Assembly: GCA_000149265.1 (NCBI GenBank)
Contig: CH001352.1
Span: 425,386-489,385, forward strand
Direction of reading: 5' to 3'
DNA from: Ciona savignyi
Lineage: Eukaryota; Chordata; Ascidiacea; Phlebobranchia; Cionidae
DNA length: 64,000 bases
Both the position numbers and the translations under genes were made by a program. This document shows, one piece after another, positions 44,939 through 56,900 of the stretch; the first letter of the stretch is position 1; each line of letters opens with the position of its first letter. The notes beneath the pieces are model-generated. The model did no database searches. It saw only the letters and a program-made list of their open reading frames with translations, and was not told where the DNA came from.

Positions 44939-47900
44939 TTTTCGATTAAATTATGCTCCGTTTTTTTTCTCTAAAAAGTTTACTGTTAACCCAGGCGATC
45001 GTAAAATTACTTTGTAAAATATTTCTTCTTGGCATTTCTCCCAGGCAAGTAATGTCTGGCAAGAAAATGAAATTCCGTTTTAGGTGAATTTGTAAAAAGC
45101 AATTCCCAGAACCGATTTCGCTTGTAAACATCCTTCATAGATCATTTTTGTTTTATGGGGACCACAACAAAAAGTGCCTGAAATTATCATTACCAGCGCT
45201 AATGACATGTCAATCATACGTAGCCGGGTTAGTCCGTTCTTGGCCTGTACGTTTGGACTTTGGAGCGGTGGATTTTTGACTTTTTTAACATTTTTGAATT
45301 GCCGTGCAGTTGTAATAGACTAAGCATACGAGAATAAACACGAATACACGAAACTGCATAGTACAATAGAAAACGGTTTAGAATGTGTAATATCTCTCAC
45401 TGTCACGGTGACTTTAATTTCATCACAAATAAAACAAATTGTGAAGTCATAAGCACTAAGTCACGTCAAAATTAAAGTAACATAAAGTGAAAATTCGTCT
45501 TTGCAGCAAATGTGTAAAACTCTTAAAGCACACAAGCTGACAGACGTGGCTTTAGAGGCTTAAAATACGCGCCATGTGCGGTTGTCAGCCTGCGCGCCGC
45601 AAAACACGCCGCATTCTTTCCCATAACTTCAGAGAACCGTTGCTGGGTCTTGTAGTTTCCCAGCAAATTGCTGGCGCATCTAAACAAAGTTCAAAGGCGA
45701 AGACGCGTCTTCTATGCGGTCATCCAGCCGCTGGACAATGGATACGGGTCTGGGTCCGTCTTATAGAACCCCCAACCCATGAGAAGGCACGTACCGGCCT
45801 CGACCACCTGTCCCCACCTCCCTGACGGCCATTAGCGGTGCAACCGCGTCCCAGCTGCCCCAACCGACCCAAATATGGGGTTGGCTTCGTCTAATCGAGT
45901 TAGGGGGTTGGGGTGCGTGCTTACCGACAACTAAAGAGCTTGGGTGAAGCAGGGGGGTGCTGCGGCGACAGGTGTTTCGAATTAATTTGAGGAGGTTATT
46001 AATTGCTGGGCACGCTTGTTTGTTCCATCTTCTTTTCACACATTGAATGACTTTCGTTATTGTCGGTGGTTAACCGGTACACTTAAGCTGTCTTTACACA
46101 CCTAGTGCAACTTCTATGCGGTGAAACATGTCACCACCTCTGCACCTTACCCTAAATCTCGTCCGCGGACGGTTAAGTTTCGCCTCATTAACTCGAACCC
46201 TCGCTTGCAACGCCGGCGATAGAGCAACAAGCGGCCGGATTTGGAGCCGTCTTTCGCCGCCCCGTCACGCAGTCGTGTCTCGGCCTCCCTCGCACCTCAG
46301 GTATGCGCGGCACGCTAAACGGTTCTTATCATCACCTTTCAAATCAGCTTAGCAGACCAAAGGCAATAACTCCAACGGTGTAAGCTGCGTTAAGCTTAGC
46401 GGCGGGTATTCATAGAAACAATACAAAATCTTAAAGATCAATTATCTCAACATTTTTGAACTATTTAACACGAGAGATAATCGGTGTCAAACGCAAGAAA
46501 TACACCTGAAGAAGACCCCCATTAAATTTGTAATAAGACTAGTGAATATTTTAACTTGAGTCCGGTCGTGTGGCAGAATGGTTAACGCGACCAATACATA
46601 CACCAACTTCGAAAAAACGATCTTAAAACCATATAGGGTTCGGAACTAAACTCGGTAAAAAATATATATGTATATGCTTTAATTCTAGAACGGCCAAATA
46701 TATTCCAATATTGAATAAAGTACTGAAACAATACAAAGCTATATGGTTAAAATCTTAAGTCCTTTTTGGATTATTTGGCGGCGAATTGTGAAAAAATGTC
46801 CATATTCGCGTATTAGTTTTGCTCAGTTCCGTTTGGATGTGTATAGGAAGTAGTATAAATTTCCCTGAGTTTTATTCTAAGCAGCGCCCAGTTCTAAGTG
46901 CTTATTTTTACGAAACGTCAATCAAATCGTTCGGTCATTCAACTTTGAAGGCAATTTTGCCGGATAAGACAGACTGACCTGTTACTTCAAGCCGATTGAT
47001 TTTAAAGTCTCTTTGGGGGAACCACTGTAAATTTTAAAGCCCCGTCGCAGTTGTCATCTTACTGTACGTGGGTGTTCTTTTAAGGTAGCGTAATGTGTTT
47101 GACCAAGGCATAATATTCGGTCCGCTGTTTGCCCTTACGATGTCGACTGTCTGGTATTTTTATGAGCGAATAAAAAGTGTGATGAAATCTTAAACGAAAA
47201 TGGACCAGAAAAAAACGGACATGTATCTAAAACAAAAGTTAAACATTAGGGTCGACGGACGTTGCTACTACGTCCGTAATGCGTAATCCGGCATTCGATT
47301 ACGTCATATTTATCGATCGCGGTCGCTTCGACACGTGGAAACTGAACATCTAGCTTTGATCAGCTGGTGATTTTCACCTACATTTGAAAAGCGTCGGTTA
47401 TTCGAACTGTCATTGTGACGGCATACAAACCCCTCGTCACTTCCGTTTGATAGTCGGGATCAGTGACCGGTTACCACCAATCCATCACCGCTAAACGACG
47501 TCATCAACTTAAATATACGTCATACAGCCTAACAATGAATCACTATGGGAGACCATAGATCATCGAGTGATTGATCGATGCAAAACGTGATGTTAGAATC
47601 GCTCGCATGAGCAAGAACTCTGTAGACACCTTTGCTATGCAAAAACTTGTGAGATTTATTTTCTTTAGTTTACAATTTTTTTATCAGGATTTTGTGTAAA
47701 TTTTAGGGCCCTTTCGAATATTTTCCAACATTTTTTTAATTTTGTTTTTGCCGTAAAGTGCCATAACGACTGTCATTTTGCCGTTTTTTCGCTTTCGATT
47801 TGAAATATTTAAAGTGTGTGTTCCTTTAATTTAGTGATTTAAAAAAGAAAAAGTAGACAAACTAAACTAAACTCCATTGCATTTATGCCATTCCCGCTGA

Positions 47901-50900
47901 TTAAACATATAGTCACAACTTCTATACGATGAAGCAGTTGAATTTACAACTAACTGACTGCGCGAAGCGGTTATGATTTATCGTCTATTAAGTTGTCAAG
48001 GAAAGCAATAATTGCAAATTCCTTTCTTCGCCTTGGTCTAGAACGTTGTCGCGTTATATAGCGGCCATAAATAAAATAAAGTTAGGTCATGCCAGGATAA
48101 CACATGATTCGATGGCAGGAAAGTCGATTCGGACTTTATAGCTCGAGCTAAAATCCAATAAAAGTTATCATAACTTTCTATTTCACCTGAATGCGTTTAA
48201 CTGCTGGGTATATGGTAATAAAGGTTGATCAAATAGGCAGAGTTACTTTGGAAATCTACGTCGTTTAACATTCCAAACCTGGAACAATTTGAATACTAAG
48301 TATTTACTGCCGTCGTGGGAAATACGGAAATTTCAGAGCTGTCTGGTTCGGTCGTGAGTTCCGGCAATGAAACGCGAATGTGCGACTTGGAGGCGTAATT
48401 GGCGGCATTTTCTTTGAGCAGTGCGCCACATAAAACAAGTCGCGCAGATCGCTATGGTACAGGGTACACTGCGGGCAGCTCGTAATTCGCCGGATCGATC
48501 GACTCGACTGACAAGAAATAAATTCGGGAAGCCGATTGTTTATCCGGCAGCGATTTACACCCGTGAGATCAAACGGCGTCGCAATCAAGCCGGCTACAAA
48601 GGCGGAAACGCTCGCCGAATTTATGGACCCCGAACTGACTCACGCGAACACACGCAGCGCAAAATGTTATTTGCCGAAAGACTGTTACATGTTCTCTATG
48701 GTTCAGGTCGCTGCCTTAATGCGCTACTGTTGCACCAATTACTAGGGCTTGATGCGTTTTTGCTTTATTCAAATCACGACTGTTGAAAATACATATGAAA
48801 AGTGTCAAAGTTTGTATAATAAATACAAGTCTTAATAGTAAAAAAGCCATTAGAAAACTGCACTAAACTACATAAATTAATTGCGTGGAAATCACAAGCA
48901 TGTAAACCAGAACAGCACCGAGCGTTAATGACTTTACCCCAAGAGATAATAAAAACACGAGTGTAAAAGAGAGATTTAATAATAACAAACATAAAAGTGC
49001 CAAAATCACCTAAATGTGATATAAAAGTAAACAAATAATTAGGCATAAAGAGGGTGTTTCAAAAATTACAAGGTTTGTGATAAAGGGGATAGAAAAGTGC
49101 GCGGAAAACCAGCCCTCAAGCACGCTACAAGAGCTTGCTTTTTTTTTCGATTAAGCTCCCAAAATTGTCGAAACAAAACCAATCATAATATTTTTAAACA
49201 ACGCGTAGCTATTATTATCTGTCTTCCAAGTCAAACCATAACAACATTAAAACATCTAAATAACAACACTACCTAGACGACATATAAACATCAAAATCAG
49301 TGACGTAATCGACCGAATATGCTGCATGGTTAGTGCATTTATTTGGTGTGCAAATAAATAGGAGCATCCGGTATAAGGGGGATCTTATACCCAAGTCTCG
49401 CTGACGCTCATTTGGGCTGTCAATCATGTAAAGAATTATAGTGAGTAGTTTAACCGACATTTTCCCGCAAATAGGTTAAATTTACCTGCCTTATCTAGAG
49501 ACCCTGTGTACAACTGGCTGCACCTTGCGTAAATACCTAATAAATACTTAACCTCTGTTCACTTCTTGTCTTACCCTGGTTATCACCCGTCTAAAGTAAA
49601 GAGCGCTGCTACACATCAACCAATCCATTACNNNNNNNNNNNNNNNNNNNNNNNNNNNNNNNNNNNNNNNNNNNNNNNNNNNNNNNNNNNNNNNNNNNNN
49701 NNNNNNNNNNNNNNNNNNNNNNNNNNNNNNNTTGTCGAAACAAAACCAATCATAATATTTTTAAACAACGCGTAGCTATTATTATCTGTCTTCCAAGTCA
49801 AACCATAACAACATTAAAACATCTAAATAACAACACTACCTAGACGACATATAAACATCAAAATCAGTGACGTAATCGACCGAATATGCTGCATGGTTAG
49901 TGCATTTATTTGGTGTGCAAATAAATAGGAGCATCCGGTATAAGGGGGATCTTATACCCAAGTCTCGCTGACGCTCATTTGGGCTGTCAATCATGTAAAG
50001 AATTATAGTGAGTAGTTTAACCGACATTTTCCCGCAAATAGGTTAAATTTAGCTGCTTTATCTAGAGAAAACCTAAAAGAAAAAAGGAAGTATGGAAGGG
50101 GAAAAACTGTACACTAAAATATAGCTTATTATATTACGGTTATTGTAAGGTCTGAAGTTTTAGATAAGGCTATTTCTTGGGTTGAGAGTATTTAGGGCAG
50201 AGTAAGATTTAGTTTCCATAGTTTTAGTGAGCAGTTTTCCTGTTCCCACCTTCCCTTTTTCCCTGCTTTGAGTTTTTCCCAAAATTGTCACCGTGCCTAA
50301 AGCTTGCGATAACCACAATTACTGATAACCGCATATTAAGTTAATCCCACAATTTCCCACAAACACTCCAAATTTATTATAGTCTTGCTGATAACTTGCG
50401 ATAACCGCATATAACATGTTGATCGACTCGATTCGGTTGCTTGCAAATCCGGTCCGTGTCACTAATCCCTCCGAAGATTATGTTTATTATTAAGCTTATA
50501 CGTTTCCGAAACAAGCAGGCGGGTAAAGTATGGTTAGGACAATGTTTCGTTGCACAATGTGTTTCTATTCATTAGCAACTTTGTTTTCCGTCATTTTGAC
50601 CGGGTATTATCAGGTTATCTTGTCGTTAATCTGGAAGATGAATTGAAATCATTATGCACTGTGTGAACGTTGTGACGTCAGGTTGTTTGGCTGGTGGTAA
50701 GGAAAAAGTGACGTCATTGCCCAGATTTTATTCGGCTATATCATTCAGAAATGCACTTTTAAAATGGGTTTTAAGTTAGTAGATTAATAACAATGGCAAT
50801 GTCTTCGACATAGGCTATACAACAAACTGCACTTGTTCCGATAACTCGAATGTGGGTGCACGGTAATCTATCTATTGGTCCAAAACCAGCCGCTTGCTGC

Positions 50901-53900
50901 ATTATTGTGTCCAAAGAAATCGCATAAAAACTCAATACATTATTTACAGTAACCCGTTGCTGTGGGCGCTATGTAATCTAACTATTGCCTGAATGAAATT
51001 TTTAATTCGTTTTTCTTTTCACGGGAATTAAACACAAGCATATAACCAATCGATAATGGCAAAAAATTTCATTTCCTGTAGATATTTCCCTAACAAAAAG
51101 TTCAAGTTCATCTCTTGGCCGCTCATATATGATACACTTATTTTCCCCATAATTTATCGGAGCATTGTCAATACCGAATCCCGTTTACCAGGCTGTTGAC
51201 TGTAAGCCCCATGAGTGAAAGGTACGAGAACACGAGCGACCAAGGTGCGAAATTGTATTGTGACTCGCTCCGCTACCTGAAACCTCACCAGTACCAGCGA
51301 TGTCTGCGCCAGCCTGCACTTATGGCGAAGATCAGCGACGGAGTGAAATCAGGGATTCGAGAATGCCAGTACCAGTTCAGGTTTGTTAATGATTTTAATG
51401 CTCTTCTAATTCAAGCGAATAAAAAGAATCGAATTTATCTCCCCATGAAACATTTCTCCTGTTATGCAGTGGACAAATGCACAGCGTTATCTTTATTGTC
51501 TGATAAATATGTTTTAGGGATTCGCCCAAATATGAAACCACTTTTTGACTGGTTCTTTATCACCTAGACTCGCTTTTGTATGTTGTTATAATATAAGCCG
51601 GAAGCGTTAACCACTCGGCCACACAAATAACTGACGAATATTAGGTGTAGTTGAATCTATGCTTATGATGGCCATGAAACATATATATTTTTCGTTATTA
51701 ATCCCCTACATAATTACTATAATGTCGAGTGATATCCAAATGCAATGTTGTTACCATTGGTCTACCTTATCGATGCATTATACCAAATATTTAAACTATA
51801 TTTGGCGTTGGAGTAATTAAAAAAAAAGGTTTGGATACTTACTATATCTGTAGGGTGTAACGATCATTGGGTTTTAACCTACAATCATAAATATGCTTTT
51901 ACTACCGGCCCAAGTTTCGAACCCAGTATGGGCTGTAACTAAGACCGCTTTAAAATAGAAATCGGTATATATGAATCAATCGCGTTAATCGTTTGATCAC
52001 ACCACCATACAATATCTGAAAAAATCTATAATGTTTACAGAAACAGCAAGTGGAACTGCTCTATCTACCCAGGCCCACCAAGGAAACACGCCTTTGAACC
52101 CATTCTAAAAGCACGTATGTATGTTTTTTTTGCGTTTGTTATATGAACGCGAAGAGAAATGTATTGTCGATTACAATATAGCAATATGCTATTTAGTACA
52201 CTACATACTGATATGTTTAAGAATTAATTAAGAAAACTTAAAGTATTACAAATGGAGGAAAACTGAAACTATAAACGCAAAATGTTTTACATTTAACTTT
52301 TCTATATTAATGATATAAAATACCAATTTTGAGTTGTGGGTTTATGTTTTGGGACTTACCAACCCAGTCTAATCGTTTATCGCATTCGCTGAACGCTAAA
52401 AACCGCCGCACAAAACCAAAACGCCAACTCGCTTCATACTAGGAAAAAGGTTGTCCGCTAAGACACATTTAATGAGCATGGGAGAAACTCGTGTTTTCGC
52501 TTTGCGTGTTCAACTAGATATTGACTTATTAACATAGCTGTGTACCAGGCGTCCGTGGTAGGGATGCTAACTCAACTTGATTAATGGGAAAATTGCATCC
52601 ACAAGGAACTTTAATTATTCAGGAATGTCACCACCGGACATAGATCTAGGCCATGGGTATAAACCGTGTAACAGATTTAGTTTTCCTAAGCATTTAACAC
52701 CATTCAGATGTATTATAAAGGGCCTCCAGTTTTCAAAACAAAAACCACCCGGTAAACCATTGCTTTGTAACCATGTGTATTGTACCCAAGGGTGTACACA
52801 ATTTTTAAAGGGTTTACCACTATATTAGTGTGTACTCGAGTGTGCAACATACCATAAAACAATATAGTAAATTTAATTTTATACCAGGTGTCAGTTTATC
52901 ATTATGAATTGGCACAACTATGATTCTAACCTGATTGTACTACAGTAAATTTACTGTGAAGGAAGCCTCTCTATACACGAGTGACCACACAAACATTTTA
53001 AGCTTATTGTAGCTGCAAGCGTGTTGTATTGTTAAGACCGCGGTGTAAAAAGTAAAACTTGAAACTATGCATGATTTTAAAAAAGGTTTACCATCACTGC
53101 CTTAAACACCTGATTCGAGATAAAGTTTTCTGGTCCAAGTATAATTGAGGAAATGTTTCGTTGCACAATGTGTTTCCATTCTGGTCAGATGTTAAGTTCC
53201 TGAAGGCCGTAAGTTTTTGTTGTTTGACCGGTATTATTTGCGCTTTAACCACCCCATCTTTAAACACTCGATCTGATATGTTTGGGGCTTCCGTGACGCA
53301 AGCTTGTTTTGGCATTAGAGTTCCTATGTTTACAAACCGCCGCTAAAGCTCACAAGTTCGCTTCCTGCACTTGAACAGCTCAGCTGCGCCCAAGTGTTGG
53401 CGTGTGTTTATGAGTCCCGAGCTCGTTACAGTATCGCGTTTCTTACTAATCCTTGAGCGTGAGGGCCTGCCAAAGAGGCTGAGAAACTTAACACCATAAA
53501 CATTAACAAAATACGCATACACGTGACCGGTTGTATTCAAAAATATCCGAATCGAAATCGATAAAATTGACTTTCGGATTGAGTTGCGGAATAAAGTTGC
53601 TACGGAGATCCACTCTCGGACATAACGGCGCTTGACTTTCTCACGAAATCGCCCAATTTGCATTGGCTTAAAGCCCAAAGTTCACTTTGCTTAGTTTCGA
53701 GCGCAACCCCTAAAGTTCGAGACCAAAATTAAAAGGCGTTTCCTAATTTGGGGCAGCTAGTTGACATAAGCGATACTACGGTAATTCGGCGTCGCCCGCC
53801 GGCAGGGCATATGCAGGTTGGCAAGCAGTGGAGAAACAACGCCTTTAATTGCTTACGATTGCTTACTACTATAGCGCTACATGACTGAATGGTTTCATTA

Positions 53901-56900
53901 GAATCCGAAGAAGGATACTTTGAAGTGGTAAACCGGACGCCAAGAGAAAAGCTCGGTTTTTACACCAAATAAAAATTTGAAAGTCGCCGCAACGGCCACA
54001 CCGGGAGACGATATATGAAAACTTCGATGCGCATCTTTGTGATGTGATGGGTCACAGAGTTATACTCCGAGTCACTAGAGCTATCCGAAAACAATTCTTT
54101 GAATCGAACCGAAACGCCTACGTTTTTTTATAACCGAGCCAAATTTCGAATTTGGACCGTTTTTGAGTTGTAGTAGGTATATGTATCGGTCGCATTAACC
54201 ATTTGGCCACACAACCGTATTTTTTTAGCGACCCAAGTTTCTAACCCATGATGGGCTCGTCATCAGGACCGTTTTTTTATAAGAGTCGGTATATGTATCG
54301 GTTGCGTTAACGGCCACACGACCGCATTAATACAGCGATATTTTGCGTTTGCTCTGCTCCTAATCGTGGTGATTGTAAAAACCTCCAACCTAACTTTGTC
54401 TCAAAGTAACCGGCATTAAATACTTCAATATTCCAAATAGCCTCCCTTATCCAACCCTTGCCCTCCCATTTTTAGCAGCATTGTTTCGTCACACGGAAGC
54501 TTGTGATTTCACAATGGGACCTCACAATTGACGCCGCGTTTGCTCACGCCTGGTCGCGGGAGCGTCGTCGCGTACGACCTTACGTAAATAACTTGCGTCA
54601 CTGTGCTCAATGACTTCCAGGCGAGAAAGACAAAAGCCCACATCATCAATCTATATAGAATAACCATTGATTTGGCATTTGTAACCCGAAATAGACCTCG
54701 TTATATAGACTTTGTTATTCTCTTAGTAATACGGAATTGCCCCAAACATAAAGGTTAACGCTGATGATTTTTTTCCAAAAATAACCCCTGCCGGTGTTTA
54801 ATCAATTCCTTTGCTCCAGAATTCGGCCATAACGTATCAAATAAACATCACGCACGCCCAATGGCTCGAATGCAAAATGCTGCTCTTTCGATTTCTCTCA
54901 AAGTCATTTCGTTTCGTGTCATTCTTCACTTTTATTTGGTGTTCATGTCAGCGCCTTTATCTTGCTACGGTGGTGGCCGCAACAATACAGCCCTGTGACC
55001 ACATGAAAGGAAAGCGGCGGCGCGAGCAAATAGTTCCGCTGTCAGGCCGCGACACGGGATCGGGGGGCCACCTAACATCGGCGGGAATTGAGCAATCAAT
55101 CACCGCCGGACCTCATCGCTCGGCCGATCTCGTTTTCTTTGTGGCACCCTGCCAAATTGCGTCCGGTCCAAGCTTTTAATAAGCGATTATAACCCTTACA
55201 TGGGAGTTCAATGTAAACAGTATAAATAACGGGTTCCCGGGGAATTACTTTTTTTAACTTCGCCCTAACCGCAAATATCTTGCTATTCAACATATATATT
55301 ATGGCTATATGCAGTCAACTTGTCTTCTAGTTGCATATATTATTATTATACAAGATTTTTGTGGGACGTGTTAATGTAACGTGCTTGCGCCTCGTTTGCC
55401 GTGCACTATCTTATAAACTTTTATACAAGTTTTGTGTCGTCTTTACCCGTCCTGTTTTTATTAAAGCAAAGGCCCGTTAATACAGCGTCCTAAACCACTA
55501 GAAAATGTGTAACATTATCACACGACCAATGAACGACACATTATTAACTAAATCTGTGGCAATTTTGCTATAAAAACTTTGTAAGGTTAAAATGCGCCCA
55601 GACGAAAACGGGCAACATAATCATTAGCAAAACAAACTGGTCAGTTCGGGGCAGTGGTAGAAAGACGTTCGATTGTCAACAAAAGTACTTTGATATGCCT
55701 CCTTTGAAACCACAGCTATCGTTTGCCTAATCTGAAACCTTAACTGGCGGCGGGGTTAGAGGGCAAAGAGATGGATTACAGCGCGGACAGACGGGTATTT
55801 CGAAAAAAATCCGACAGTGAATATCAGGGTAATGTCCGAAAACATTATAACTAAACTTGGATATACTAGGAAGGGTAGCAAGTAAAACGCGAAGTAATAA
55901 AATACGCAAATGATTGTTCAGTTCTACCAGTTCTGCGAATTAATGAGGACGCCTACAGCCGTTTTGGCACGAACGCTGTAGATATCGTTTTAAAACTGGC
56001 AACACTGCTATGAGTTCAAGCAGCCCCGTTGTACTGCAGACCAGGTGCGAATAGCCGAGGAAGGGAACAAAGGTTAACTCCCCGCCTACCCTGCGGTCGA
56101 ATATGGGGTGCGATCGCTACCCACGGGGAAGAGAAAATTCCCCATTCGTATCCAGTTACCCTAAGAAGCTTAACGACTTATCTCTACCACTTTCAGTGCG
56201 CCGGAATCTTGGGTTAGCGTTTTGGGCCCCCTTTCCTCTACTGCCCCCAAATAAAGAGAGCAATGTCCGCCATTTTATTCCCGATTCTTTGTAGTCTCGT
56301 TTTTCGTCCAATTTTTTAACGATTAAGGTCCGAACCTATATTGGGCTCGTAACTAGGACCGTTTTTGTATGGGAATCGGCATATGTATCGGTCGCGTTAA
56401 CTATTTGGTCACACGGCCGTACGATTTTCCGTCCAATTCGGCTAAAAAAATTATTTGTGCGACCAGCCTTCCGATTTACGCAGCTGTTCTACCGTCGTTG
56501 CACAAAAATAAATATTTAATTAATAATAATAAAAAATAAATAAGTTTTTCGTCGCAGCCTTTTTTTCGCTGATTAACTACTTTATGGGCGCCCGAAAATA
56601 CAGTTGGACGCGATCGATACTCAGATAATCGGCGACCCCAAAACTATTGGATTTCACCCGTGTAATGACTTACGCCGATCGGCATTCTGGTTCCCAGTGC
56701 TGGGACCTTACAGCATTGGCCTGCTGCAGTATTGGTCAATTCCACACCTGGTATTTGATTCGTTCAGTTTGGAATGCGGTAAACATCTTAATAGGTTAAG
56801 TTCGTGTTTGTCATGCACTTATCAAATGCATCCGGATAAAAACCGCAAACTGAACGAGCTGACGTAAAGTTTTATACTTGTCCTCGCAGATTAATGATCT

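Noticed and set aside
48421-48786. 121-codon arginine-rich frame in Wnt intron 1
   Set aside because: Overlaps an opposite-strand frame, has no domain or splice context, and is compatible with chance.
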